Positions 26,676 through 35,390 are shown, counted from the first letter of the stretch. The stretch: DNA of 64,000 nucleotides from Photorhabdus luminescens subsp. luminescens (GCF_001083805.1 NZ_JXSK01000008.1:124001-188000); one strand, 5' to 3'. The notes: generated by a model not told the origin, from the sequence alone. Translations and numbers: made by a program.

Positions 26676-28093
26676 TATGCTGCCCTTACTATGTAGTTAA
26701 ATGCAATATTGCGGGGGCGGGTTTCGTTACCGACAGCACCGCTATTTGTAAATCCTTGATAATCACTACCGTTATTTGTGAACGGTAAAGTTTGCTGTGC
26801 ATCATCACGATACGAGCCAGGATGGCCGGCTAAATTTGTTACACCAAATGCTCCTTGCGCTCGGCCACCGTGACCACCAAGGTGCTGATGCCACTGAACT
26901 TGTTGTGGTTGCCACGACAAAATCCCACGACCATGATCCACGCCACGACCATCATCCCAACCACGGATAAATTCACCGCGCAAATCGGGTAACCTGCCAC
27001 TAGGATAGGCGACAGCTAATTTTGGATAGGTGTATTTATTAAATGATTGGCCGTTACACGTAAGATAACCTGATGGAGGATTTGGTTGCGGCCACGGGAT
27101 GGGGGCACCAACTGGGATGTTATTAGCAACATCAATTAAGCGGCTAACTTCATCAAGCCAAGCTAATACATGACCACTAAAACGAACATTGTCGCTATCT
27201 ATCGATAGAAGACCGCTGCCTTTGAGTTGAAACTGTCTATCACAGTCACCCGTCGTATACGCACCTAACTCACCCGGTGATGGTTTGTTTACAGCACTAT
27301 AGACACGAATACTTGGGTATTCATACACACCTCTACCGGAAATAGACCCGGTGGCATCCACATTCCCATTTACAACACCCCCTGATTTTGGATACGCACT
27401 TTTCGCCAACTTGACGGTTTCCACTAAACCAAGGTTTTTTATAAACTCACTTTTACTAGGGATATCTGCGCCGTTTTGGTTTTTTGCCAACCTGCTGTTG
27501 GCATTATCTGTAGCCCTATTAGCTTCATCATGAGCATTTTTAGCTGCTACATTTGCGGTATTTGCAAAATCGTATGCTTCCTTAATTGCTTTTGGCGTCG
27601 CAGCTAAGGTTTCACTTGTACTATTTGTCGCACTACTCAGTTGTACAATCCCCTTCTGAGTCAATGAGGCATCAGAAACACCACTCAATTTGCTCTCAGC
27701 GATTTTTCTAACATCGTGAACCGCTTTCGGCGTCGCCGCCTGATCTTCTCTGTCAGAGTTTGTCGCGCTGTTGAGTTGCGATATGCCTTTCTGCGTCAAT
27801 GAAGCATCAGGGATTTCTGTAGTAATTTTATGTTTTAATGCTAAATCCAATTGCGCTACGAGTTTTTCCAGGTCTCCATCATCCATAACGTCTTCACCGG
27901 TTTTTTCTGCAATGTATTTCCCTATCACCGCTGCAATAACCGAAGATTGGCGCCAAACTTTATTTAATCGTTCACTCCTCGCTATTCCTGATTTAAATCC
28001 CTCCTCAATAAAATCTGCACTTTCATATTCTTCTTGCGATAAAGTATTCGCGTTTTCACCAATGGCAAATGCTTTAAAGTCATTTTTAGCCAT
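26675..28093 (-). CDS. Tail fibre protein, currently expressed form
   Basis: 472 residues. The constant N-terminal part (1 to ~220) joins the fibre to the baseplate and carries two phage-fibre repeats (DASLTQKGISQLNSATNS and DASLTQKGIVQLSSATNS, about 97-170). Then comes the crossover site (NLGLVE, near residue 221). The variable C-terminal part has a tail-collar domain (GYLTCNGQSFNKYTYPKLAV, RGEFIRGWDDGRGVDHGRG) and a His-rich stretch WHQHLGGHGG that may bind metal as in other fibre tips. The tip is expected to bind a surface glycan of target cells. It sits between the Mu gp48-like gene and tfa. Confidence 0.92.
   Translation of the reverse strand: MAKNDFKAFAIGENANTLSQEEYESADFIEEGFKSGIARSERLNKVWRQSSVIAAVIGKYIAEKTGEDVMDDGDLEKLVAQLDLALKHKITTEIPDASLTQKGISQLNSATNSDREDQAATPKAVHDVRKIAESKLSGVSDASLTQKGIVQLSSATNSTSETLAATPKAIKEAYDFANTANVAAKNAHDEANRATDNANSRLAKNQNGADIPSKSEFIKNLGLVETVKLAKSAYPKSGGVVNGNVDATGSISGRGVYEYPSIRVYSAVNKPSPGELGAYTTGDCDRQFQLKGSGLLSIDSDNVRFSGHVLAWLDEVSRLIDVANNIPVGAPIPWPQPNPPSGYLTCNGQSFNKYTYPKLAVAYPSGRLPDLRGEFIRGWDDGRGVDHGRGILSWQPQQVQWHQHLGGHGGRAQGAFGVTNLAGHPGSYRDDAQQTLPFTNNGSDYQGFTNSGAVGNETRPRNIAFNYIVRAA
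27419..27444 (-). promoter_or_regulatory. Hin/Gin-family-like crossover site D inside the expressed fibre gene
   Basis: On the plus strand TTCCACTAAACC-AA-GGTTTTTTATAA, the most symmetrical of the sites. Its AAACCAAGGTTTTT centre matches hixL as I recall it. It lies exactly at the change from constant to variable fibre sequence, in inverted orientation to sites A and C. Confidence 0.78.
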
Positions 28094-28095
28094 TT

Positions 28096-28668
28096 CTAAC
28101 CCTCCACTATATGGTAATTAACCGTTATCCCCATAGGTTTAAGCGAGAGATAACCCTGATGGATGATTTCTTTAGTAATAGTACTGATTGATTTACCTTT
28201 AATAGTCACAGTGAATGACATATCCAAGTTATCTTCGAAAGATACAGACAGGCCATTATTTGAATGAATAAAACTCAGGATGTTATTAAATGACTCAGCC
28301 GTTCCATCCCAGTTATTTGTGCCTATTTTAGCTTTTATGACGATTCGATAATTATCATCATCCAGTTTGATATAACTTTTATCACTGTCAAACCGCCCTT
28401 TCCACATGCCGCTATCAAATCCCAAATCATTAATATCAAAGGAGAAGTAATAAGATTCAATTGGAGTCTGAATCATTCGATTCCTTCCTACCCATTCTCC
28501 AATAATATCAAGCTGTTTACCCACCGCTTTATCCAGGTCAAAACTGCTAATCAGTAAATCTGTTGTCAGCGCATTCTGGTTGAAAATATCCGTCACAGCT
28601 TCAAGCATCCTGACATATTTTTTACCTTCCATGTGATATGCAGGAATCAGCTTCATATATTTGTTCAT
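28096..28668 (-). CDS. Baseplate-proximal tail protein (Mu gp48/YmfQ-like)
   Basis: 190 residues resembling the YmfQ/DUF2313 family, which follows the baseplate J protein and precedes the fibre gene in Mu-like tails. Visible: the N-terminal pattern IPAYHMEGKKYVRMLEAVTDIFNQ, then DKAVGKQLDIIGEWVGRNR, a common motif of this family. Its role is probably attachment of fibres to the outer baseplate. It overlaps the J-like gene by 4 bases and ends 2 bases before the fibre start. Confidence 0.75.
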   Translation of the reverse strand: MNKYMKLIPAYHMEGKKYVRMLEAVTDIFNQNALTTDLLISSFDLDKAVGKQLDIIGEWVGRNRMIQTPIESYYFSFDINDLGFDSGMWKGRFDSDKSYIKLDDDNYRIVIKAKIGTNNWDGTAESFNNILSFIHSNNGLSVSFEDNLDMSFTVTIKGKSISTITKEIIHQGYLSLKPMGITVNYHIVEG

Positions 28669-29858
28669 TCGAGCACCGTTACTATTTTAATATTTTCAGG
28701 TGAACACGTCGGCGCTTCATTAAAAGCTATGTCAATGTTCGTCGTTCCGGTTGTCGATGCTGATTTCCCCACTTTCACAGATAATACTTCATATGTCTGA
28801 CCTCCATTTTTATTGCATAAGTTTGCCGGTACAAATAAGCGAGTAACATATACTCCATCACCAATATAAAGGGATTTTATATAGTTAGATATTTCATTAC
28901 GAATATTATTGCCAATATCCGATGTATATCCGATAAAGGGTTTAATATGTATTTCAACATAAATTGGCACCAGTGTAGGACGATAGAAGTTAATCGTTTT
29001 TTTATTGCCATAATCATCGGTAATGGTTTCAGAGGTGGTGCCAAATGTCGGTATACCCGGCGTTTTCTTCACCAAAATAGTCCGGGCAATCTCTTTCGAG
29101 TCTCCACCATCAATGACAAGTGCAATGCTATGAGCGGGTATACCATTTTCATCCGTTTTATCCGAGTCGTTGTCATATCCCCGGTAACGTGAAACTCCAT
29201 GCAGATTGGCAATTGCCCCCACCAGCCCATCCATAATGGTTCTCGAAGGCAACGCAACTGAAACCGCTTGCCGTATTCTCAGTTCTATATCGGTTTCAAT
29301 TCCCCGACCAAGTGTAGCCGCAACCGGGTTCGTCACGGTTTGCCAGCCCAATGTCGGCGTGGCAATTTGGTTAACCGTGTGGGGCAATGCGCCAATAGCC
29401 CCCGATTTTTGACAAACCGCCGTTACAATAGCTTGACCGTGTGTGTCGATAATCACTTCATCCGGCAGCGACCAGGTGTTTCCCGCATCATCCCGCACGG
29501 AAGCGTTGCGGATTACGGTGCCAGCCCGACCAGTAATCAAAACATCCACCGTTGAGTTGCTGGAACTTTTTCGGGTAATACCGTTGATTTTGACATTACG
29601 GGAAAGCCCTTCCCCCACCGCTGTTGTCGGGCTAAATGAGTTATAGGAGGCAATGGTTGCGTTATTACAACCGTGAATAACGTATGCTATCAGTGATAAA
29701 AAAACACCGTCTTTGCTGTCAGATTCAATGTAAATATCGTCCCCATAAATATCCCTGAATATCGTCTTCCAGCTATTTAAGATGGTTTGATAATCAGGCG
29801 CATTGATCCCGTTTTTGTCAATGGCAGGTAACATTGTGTTGATAATACTTTCATACAT
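28665..29858 (-). CDS. Baseplate wedge protein J (Mu gp47-like)
   Basis: 397 residues of the baseplate J family, a wedge component of contractile tails. Typical elements are the start with NTMLPAIDKNGINAPDYQTI, GDDIYIESDSKDGVFLSLIA, the glycine-rich VGEGLSRNVKINGITRKSS, and the sequence TPTLGWQTVTNPVAATLGRG followed by ETDIELRIRQAVSVALPSRT. It overlaps the gp25-like gene (8 bases) and the gp48-like gene (4 bases), so translation is coupled. Confidence 0.88.
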   Translation of the reverse strand: MYESIINTMLPAIDKNGINAPDYQTILNSWKTIFRDIYGDDIYIESDSKDGVFLSLIAYVIHGCNNATIASYNSFSPTTAVGEGLSRNVKINGITRKSSSNSTVDVLITGRAGTVIRNASVRDDAGNTWSLPDEVIIDTHGQAIVTAVCQKSGAIGALPHTVNQIATPTLGWQTVTNPVAATLGRGIETDIELRIRQAVSVALPSRTIMDGLVGAIANLHGVSRYRGYDNDSDKTDENGIPAHSIALVIDGGDSKEIARTILVKKTPGIPTFGTTSETITDDYGNKKTINFYRPTLVPIYVEIHIKPFIGYTSDIGNNIRNEISNYIKSLYIGDGVYVTRLFVPANLCNKNGGQTYEVLSVKVGKSASTTGTTNIDIAFNEAPTCSPENIKIVTVLE

Positions 29859-30198
29859 CAGCAGTTACTCCTGTCTGTCCATATATCGTGTCAATCGTGA
29901 CGGTAATAGTGATTTTTCTTGTATTGGGGTTTCTTTCACTACGGTAGTGGATAATGTTCTCTACACCCGGCGTTTGTAGTATTCGCTGTCTAATAATCAG
30001 GTCATAAAAACCCGATGTGCCTTTACCCAACACGTTGTCGTAATCGGTCCCTTCCCGGTTATCAAGAAACCATTCGCCATTACGCAGCATCAGGCGAGTT
30101 TTTACCGCTTGTGCGACCGCTTCCGGCGTATTGATAAGAAAACTCGCCTCTCCACGACCAAATACATAATCGTTGTCAATTTCTCTTCTGTATCTCAT
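29851..30198 (-). CDS. Baseplate wedge protein of GpW/gp25 type (Mu gp46-like)
   Basis: 115 residues. DYVFGRGEASFLINTPEAVA and QAVKTRLMLRNGEWFLDNREGTDYD are the pattern of gp25/gp46-like lysozyme-fold baseplate wedges that nucleate the sheath. It lies between the spike and J genes with overlaps of 4 and 8 bases. Confidence 0.85.
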   Translation of the reverse strand: MRYRREIDNDYVFGRGEASFLINTPEAVAQAVKTRLMLRNGEWFLDNREGTDYDNVLGKGTSGFYDLIIRQRILQTPGVENIIHYRSERNPNTRKITITVTIDTIYGQTGVTADV

Positions 30199-30950
30199 TG
30201 AGGTTTCCCCGTCTTACCGCCACCTGATTGCACACCACTATGTACATGGTTTTTAAGGCTAATCCCTGTTGCTGTCACATCGTTACTCACCGTGACAGGG
30301 CCTTGCATGGTTGCAGTGCCACCACCAGCGCCCATGCCCTGTGATAAGTTGCCGTTAATGGTGACGTTGCCGTTCAGAATGATTTCAGGTGAAGTGATTT
30401 CAGTACCGCCATTAGCTGTGGCGGTAAGTTTTGCCGGTGTAATCACCGTGATGTTATGACTATTGGGATCGAGTTCGATATACGCCGCGCCATCATCACT
30501 TCTTAGTTGCGCGGTGTTTGTGCTGATATTCGATATTTTTTGTTGCTGAGATTGTGGGCCAATAAGCGCAAATCCATCGGATAGGTTGTGCTGCCGGGGA
30601 TCAACCGGTTCTTGTACCCCACCCGATTGCCACCAATAATCAATGCAACGATCAGCAAACACGACCAGACATTCATCACCGGCTTTTACCGGGAAGGTTA
30701 GCGTCACTCCACCGCCTCTTGGGAATATAACCGGCACATCCACTAACAGCGGCAAGGATACGGATTCCAGTTCCCCGTCTTTTTTCCTGATTTTCCATCT
30801 AATAGCCGGTTGGGCTGTAACGGTTACCGCATCAGCATCAAATGATTGAATAATGCAAGGCAAAGAGACATACAGTCCGGCGCTAATGACTTCTTGCATA
30901 GCAAAAAAGACCGCTTCGGGTCTATTTAGTCGTTCATCAGTATTTATCAT
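30195..30950 (-). CDS. Baseplate spike protein (Gp138-N / Mu gp45-like)
   Basis: 251 residues. The N-terminal OB-fold-like domain (SAGLYVSLPCIIQSFDADAV, DVPVIFPRGGGVTLTFPVKAGD, VFADRCIDYWWQSG) is typical of Gp138 N-domain proteins. The C-terminal part has repeated short beta segments (EIILNGNVTINGNLSQ, GPVTVSNDVTATG) ending in KNHVHSGVQSGGGKTG, consistent with a trimeric beta-helix needle; the HVHSG histidines often bind metal at the tip. It pierces the target membrane in known tails. It overlaps the hub gene by 4 bases. Confidence 0.83.
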   Translation of the reverse strand: MINTDERLNRPEAVFFAMQEVISAGLYVSLPCIIQSFDADAVTVTAQPAIRWKIRKKDGELESVSLPLLVDVPVIFPRGGGVTLTFPVKAGDECLVVFADRCIDYWWQSGGVQEPVDPRQHNLSDGFALIGPQSQQQKISNISTNTAQLRSDDGAAYIELDPNSHNITVITPAKLTATANGGTEITSPEIILNGNVTINGNLSQGMGAGGGTATMQGPVTVSNDVTATGISLKNHVHSGVQSGGGKTGKPQ

Positions 30951-31903
30951 TCGCTCTCTGCCTTATCCTTATTGTGAGTTGATTGATTCAGCAAAGTATG
31001 ATCGCTCTTAGCGATACACATTATTGTCATGTACCACTCTACTTCGCGGGTATCGCCGGAATACTCCACATTGAAGACAATGTAATCACCGTCAGCGTCC
31101 AACATTGCCGGTTGTGCTTTTGCATCCTTATGATCGCCAGACTGAGCGGCTTGTTTAGTCGCTGGATCAACCGGTTTGATTGAGCGGTTATCCAGTCGAA
31201 TTAATGTACCGGGGCGAATATTCGGATTAATTAAGCATGTAACGTTAATACCTGAGCCAATAGTTTGTTCAGGCATACCAATAAGACCGGTTTGTGAAGT
31301 AAGGATAATGGCTTCAGTTAAGTATTTATTTTTGGGCACAATATGCAATTGGTTATCTTCATAGCGCCAATTGGCATCACATTGTTTTGCCAGATTAGAA
31401 ACTTCATTGCGGTGCATGCCAAAAAGCACTTTTCCTCTGGGTGATGCTGATTTGCTAAATTCAGGGCGTAGGCCTGCCGTAATACCATATTTGGTAATAT
31501 CACGCATTAGCAAATGATCTAAATCTGCTTGTGAATATCCCGCTGCAATGGTGGTATTTACGGTCGCGTAATTGTGTGCTTCATCCCCGTCCGCTGCATG
31601 AATCACAACACAAGTATCCGTTGCGTTGTCTCTCTTTACATACGTGTACTGAATTTGGCCTGAGAATATTTGTCCTGAGTTCTCCTTATAACCCGCCACA
31701 AATTTAATTTTTTTAAATTCATTTTTACGTAATTTATTACTGGTTTCGTTATTAAGGTTATATAGGGTAAAAATACCAGTAGCAGGGTTGGAAGATTCCG
31801 TTCTGCTAATATTAAATGTGATTTTCAGGTCTGATAAATTTACTTTTTCGCCATCTTTGTCTACAACGATAAGGTGGCATTCTCTTATCCATTGTTTTGA
31901 CAT
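30947..31903 (-). CDS. Baseplate hub protein (gp27/gpD-like)
   Basis: 318 residues, resembling the hub proteins that precede the Gp138-like spike in KPP10/Pam3-type tails. Seen: LSDLKITFNISRTESSNPAT and GIFTLYNLNNETSNKLRKNE (first beta domain), then CVVIHAADGDEAHNY and a Gly/Lys rich GHRNEVSNLAKQCDANWRYE-like central domain (GMHRNEVSNLAKQ here). The hub trimer links tube to spike. It starts 52 bases downstream of a terminator-like hairpin on the same strand, so it may have its own transcript in some conditions. Confidence 0.75.
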   Translation of the reverse strand: MSKQWIRECHLIVVDKDGEKVNLSDLKITFNISRTESSNPATGIFTLYNLNNETSNKLRKNEFKKIKFVAGYKENSGQIFSGQIQYTYVKRDNATDTCVVIHAADGDEAHNYATVNTTIAAGYSQADLDHLLMRDITKYGITAGLRPEFSKSASPRGKVLFGMHRNEVSNLAKQCDANWRYEDNQLHIVPKNKYLTEAIILTSQTGLIGMPEQTIGSGINVTCLINPNIRPGTLIRLDNRSIKPVDPATKQAAQSGDHKDAKAQPAMLDADGDYIVFNVEYSGDTREVEWYMTIMCIAKSDHTLLNQSTHNKDKAESE

Positions 31904-31954
31904 AATTCACCTAATTATATAGAAGTAAAATTAATAAAAATAAAATTAATAGAA

Positions 31955-31978
31955 GTAAAAAACCGCAATTAAGCGGCG
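31955..31978 (-). terminator. Rho-independent-type hairpin inside the tail operon
   Basis: Minus strand: GCCGC-TTAATT-GCGG followed by TTTTTT (31962-31957). The 4-5 bp stem is short, but the T-run is clear. It separates the 58-codon small gene from the hub gene. Confidence 0.6.
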
Positions 31979-32504
31979 TATGTAATAAATCATGTGAAAC
32001 TAAAAATTTCAGGCTTATAAACGATAGAGGGCACTATTACTAATGCCCATTAATAGGAACGATAAGCTTGTCATCACCTCTTTGCTGCACTTGATTTCCT
32101 GTTCCCAAGAAATTTATCCCCCCAAAGAGACATATTATAAAAACTTATGCTACTGCTTTTTTGCTATCACGCAACTTTCCCTGCTGTTCACAACATGCAA
32201 CCTTGCATTCAAACGCATCTGGAGCTGCTTTCTTCAAAATATCAACAGCCTCACCCATTCTTGCAAATACACCTCGTGTATCGAACCTGACTTCTTTCTT
32301 GGATACGCTTTGCTCTTTCATCTGTACCTCTCAGAGAGTCTCTCTAGCACTCTTTATTAAGAGTGATCGTCTTATTACACTACAGGTCCATTTACTATTT
32401 TCATAACAAAATATTATATCGTCATTGCAAATGACAGCCATTCTCGTTACTGGGAACAATTTTTTATCATAACCAATTTGAAATGATGTGTTACTCTCAT
32501 CCAG
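31979..32504. other. Break in the tail operon with one small gene
   Basis: About 500 bases between hub and plug-like genes, otherwise packed tightly. Apart from the small gene at 32145-32321 it has a hairpin CACTCTTAATAAAGAGTG (about 32348-32365) and no other coding signal. This looks like a small insertion (moron-like) with its own control signals. Confidence 0.55.
32145..32321 (-). CDS. Small protein of unknown function inside the tail operon
   Basis: 58 residues: MKEQSVSKKEVRFDTRGVFA, RMGEAVDILKKAAPDAFECK, ending QGKLRDSKKAVA. The ATG at 32321 has GAGAGG 6-11 bases upstream. It is basic at both ends, helical in the middle, with three Cys (ECKVACCEQ). I do not recognise the family. It is followed by a terminator-like hairpin and preceded by an inverted repeat, so it may be expressed independently of the tail genes. 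A regulatory or accessory role is only a guess. Confidence 0.6.
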   Translation of the reverse strand: MKEQSVSKKEVRFDTRGVFARMGEAVDILKKAAPDAFECKVACCEQQGKLRDSKKAVA

Positions 32505-32810
32505 TTAACTTATTACAAAGTATAACCTGTCCTCTTTACCAAGATTATTCCTGAAAGGTTTCTCCTGATTTATATCACCATAAAAAATTAATGAGCCGTT
32601 AAAACCAAGATGACGATATTGTTCCAGTAAGTCAACCCCAAAAACCAACGGCAAACCTGTAACGATCAATTCACTGTCCGGCGTCATAATATCCAAAATC
32701 CAACCCGCAATATCACGCCACATTAATCTCATTTTATAGTTAATGCCATTTAGCTGAATATCGAATTGCTGATTTTGGGGTGATAAAGGAATCTCTACAA
32801 CCCTAGCCAT
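32505..32810 (-). CDS. Baseplate plug-like protein (Pam3 gp18 type)
   Basis: 101 residues. EIPLSPQNQQFDIQLNGINY followed by KMRLMWRDIAGWILDI and VTGLPLVFGVDLLEQYRHLG is the compact pattern of the plug protein (cyanophage Pam3 gp18-type) that closes the tube at the baseplate. It starts 16 bases inside the end of the Dit-like gene. Assignment rests on pattern memory of this small family. Confidence 0.65.
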   Translation of the reverse strand: MARVVEIPLSPQNQQFDIQLNGINYKMRLMWRDIAGWILDIMTPDSELIVTGLPLVFGVDLLEQYRHLGFNGSLIFYGDINQEKPFRNNLGKEDRLYFVIS

Positions 32811-33400
32811 TTCTTACCTCGCTCTATAATAAAATCAAGAATAATCTTTGGCATCGATGGCTTCACCGTGACTTTGGCTCCCATATTAACTACAGGTGCT
32901 GTATCTTCAGGATTTTTCATATTTTCTGCTGGTGCAGCCTTATTTGGCGACGTTTCAACAATAACAATTTCACGTAGGTTTAACACCACCGATAAAACAT
33001 TTTCACTGGTTTTATCGGTGGTGACACTGATATCTTTAATCAACATATTTTTATATAAGCGCTTTCCCGTGACGACATCAAACGGTTTATGTGATGCCCT
33101 CAGGTCAAGTAGCTGTTGATATATATCACGCGGGCTGGTTCCAAGGCTCAGTCCGGTAGAAATATCAAATACCTTTGTGGTATCAATAATATCAAGTAGC
33201 GAACCACCACCCGCGAAACCTAAATCCATTCTTACTTCCGATGGACTGTCATAAGCATGATCACTGAATGTCACTCCCTGCTGAACCGGATGATCGGTGA
33301 TATTCGATACATCGGTATGTGTTTCTGAAATAACGACACTCGGTACAATGACACCTATCTTTCTCTTTTGTTGAGAAAACATGACTGATAATATATCCAT
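32795..33400 (-). CDS. Dit-like distal tail protein
   Basis: 201 residues. The N-terminal region KRKIGVIVPSVVISETHTDV followed by ITDHPVQQGVTFSDHAYDSP matches Dit-like baseplate adaptors of short contractile tails that join tube and hub. The C-terminal part, with KVTVKPSMPKIILDFIIERG, is variable. It lies between tape measure (2-base gap) and plug gene (16-base overlap). Confidence 0.75.
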   Translation of the reverse strand: MDILSVMFSQQKRKIGVIVPSVVISETHTDVSNITDHPVQQGVTFSDHAYDSPSEVRMDLGFAGGGSLLDIIDTTKVFDISTGLSLGTSPRDIYQQLLDLRASHKPFDVVTGKRLYKNMLIKDISVTTDKTSENVLSVVLNLREIVIVETSPNKAAPAENMKNPEDTAPVVNMGAKVTVKPSMPKIILDFIIERGKKWLGL

Positions 33401-33402
33401 TG

Positions 33403-35169
33403 TTATCTCACCTGTGTTTGCATATTTCTAAGCAGCATACTGTGAGTGCGTTCTACCGTTTCTCCAACCAATCTTGCTGCTTCTCTAGGGGACTCAACAC
33501 CATTGACTTCAATATGATAATTTACTTCTCCTATTCCCTGCATATTATTGCTGGCAGATATTGGCGCACGATGTAATAAAGCGGGAGTAAATTCCTGATG
33601 ATTCACCATATTATTGATATTTGTCACCGCACCATTGATCATTCGGTGATCAATGGACATATTCCGCAAAGAATGAACCACATGATTTAAATGTCCAGCC
33701 CGCTTTGGCGGTTTATTCGCTGGCTGTAGCTCTGCCATAATCGCTGACCTAATAAATTCTGGTGAATAGGGATTACCACCACTTTCCACTATCATCATGC
33801 TATCAATCAGCCGTTGCATCACATCAGGAGCAGTGAGATCAAGGACCGTATCCTTAGAAACTCCCATCATTTTAGACACATTAGCAATGTACTGTTTGGT
33901 TTTATTATGATCTTTCTTTGGCGCCCATACCGGCACAATACTTGCAATAGTCTGTAGCTTTGTTCCTGTAGTTTTACCATGAAAATAACGACTCAACTGG
34001 TGAGCAGTAGCCCTTAATCCACTGAATGCATCTGGATACTTAGCAAATCTGGGTTTTGGGTTATCTTCAGGTACCGCTCCTGTCTGATGTACAAAGTTCA
34101 TATTTAATGGATTGTTATTCCGTACCCCTCGCGAAGACTTTAATCTTTTTAGTTTTGCTGCTGTAAGCTCACTATTAAAAATATTCGTTGGCGGATTAAC
34201 TGGAGTATTTAATCCCTTAGGAGCATTATGATGCTCAACAATTCCAGCCTTAAGATACTCCTTATTTAGTTGCTTATGCTGTCGTTTCTTTGTTATTTTA
34301 CTTGTTCGTTCTGATACTTTATTGGAAATATCAGCAACTTTCTGGCTGTGTGCTTTGTCGATTATCGTTTTTTTACCATCAATTTGTTCTTGGTATTTTT
34401 CATATTTATCTTTACTGAAAAATGGAGTCCAGTCAGAAGCAATATAGATCCCATGAGTTGACATCCAATTATTGAGTTGATCATATGTTATCAGTGGTTT
34501 TTTATTTGCTTCATGTTCTCTTTGCCGCCGTGACAATGTTTCAGCCATTGTTTCGTGATTTTTCTTTGCTTCTTCCTGTAATGCATTTAATCGACTATTA
34601 AAATCAAATAATACCCCCAGAACAATTTTTCTTCCTGTAAATTTCCACAACTCATTCAATGTCGCCAATAAACCTTTCGCAGAAATTTCTCCTTTGTCTA
34701 ACCATTTGACTAATTCCTCAATGGCATTAAATATGTCATCACTATCAAGTATGCTAGTATTTTGATTAGTACAATCCGTTGGTATTTTTAATAATTGCTC
34801 ACCCATTGATGCGACCAAGGAAGCAGTATTTAAATGGCGACCATTTGTAGCATGGGATTGAACATCAATACACGGCAGAAATGTCTCTACACTTCCCACA
34901 ACTCGGCTGACACCACCATTAATAGATTTAATTTTTTCAATTGTTGCGTCTGTTTTTTGCAACTGTCCGCAGAGTTTGTCCAGCCCATTAGCGGCTTGAG
35001 TAATAAAATTAACCACCGCTAATGTGGCTTCTTCAATTTCCGCCCTCATGTTGAGAATACTAGACGTGATTTCGGCAGTAACAGCCATAAATTTACGCTG
35101 CCCTACTTCATCAACATCAAACTTAAGCGATACCAGGAAATCTTTCGTTATTTCAGCATTACTGCTCAC
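33403..35169 (-). CDS. Tape measure protein with C-terminal muramidase-like domain
   Basis: 588 residues from GTG 35169. The N-terminal 340 are mostly helical and coiled-coil-prone, as expected for a tape measure. Residues about 347-480 (SSRGVRNNNPLNMNF, RFAKYPDAFSGLRATAHQLS, VPVWAPKKDHNKTKQYIANV) form a lysozyme-like domain of the virion-associated muramidase type, which locally opens the target's peptidoglycan. The C-terminus mentions the tube-adjacent HIEVNGVESPREAARLVGET. The length suggests a short tail. The start overlaps the downstream frame of the frameshifted chaperone by 11 bases. Confidence 0.85.
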   Translation of the reverse strand: MSSNAEITKDFLVSLKFDVDEVGQRKFMAVTAEITSSILNMRAEIEEATLAVVNFITQAANGLDKLCGQLQKTDATIEKIKSINGGVSRVVGSVETFLPCIDVQSHATNGRHLNTASLVASMGEQLLKIPTDCTNQNTSILDSDDIFNAIEELVKWLDKGEISAKGLLATLNELWKFTGRKIVLGVLFDFNSRLNALQEEAKKNHETMAETLSRRQREHEANKKPLITYDQLNNWMSTHGIYIASDWTPFFSKDKYEKYQEQIDGKKTIIDKAHSQKVADISNKVSERTSKITKKRQHKQLNKEYLKAGIVEHHNAPKGLNTPVNPPTNIFNSELTAAKLKRLKSSRGVRNNNPLNMNFVHQTGAVPEDNPKPRFAKYPDAFSGLRATAHQLSRYFHGKTTGTKLQTIASIVPVWAPKKDHNKTKQYIANVSKMMGVSKDTVLDLTAPDVMQRLIDSMMIVESGGNPYSPEFIRSAIMAELQPANKPPKRAGHLNHVVHSLRNMSIDHRMINGAVTNINNMVNHQEFTPALLHRAPISASNNMQGIGEVNYHIEVNGVESPREAARLVGETVERTHSMLLRNMQTQVR

Positions 35170-35390
35170 TTCGCCACCTCTCTATCACGGCTTCATTTTC
35201 TGATTTAACATCAAGGGCATCATTCATCAATGCAATATCAGCCAGGTCAAGAACACCATTTTTCAATGATTCATAACGGCACATGCCCGCAATGACCGGG
35301 CGTAACAGATAATCACGCCCTTTCGGGAGGGTTTCAAAATTTAAACTGGCTTGTCCTGGGATTACATTGCGCTCTCTAATGGGGCGGGAA
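35159..35390 (-). CDS. Downstream frame of the tail assembly chaperone, reached by -1 frameshift (gpT-like)
   Basis: Minus-strand frame reading IRERNVIPGQASLNFETLPK, DYLLRPVIAGMCRYESLKNG and VLDLADIALMNDALDVKSEN, ending at TAA 35161-35159. The motif RPV-x2-GMCRYESLK-x4-DLADIALMN is a conserved phage tail protein family placed before tape measure genes. There is no ATG, GTG or TTG between the preceding in-frame stop and the conserved part. It overlaps the 138-codon frame at T_TTT_TTT. The product would be a fusion of about 125 + 75 residues, comparable to lambda gpGT, which recruits tail tube subunits to the tape measure. Confidence 0.78.

Noticed and set aside
32043-32360. 105-codon plus-strand frame within the tail operon
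   Set aside because: Opposite strand of the better supported 58-codon gene at 32145-32321; composition is not protein-like.
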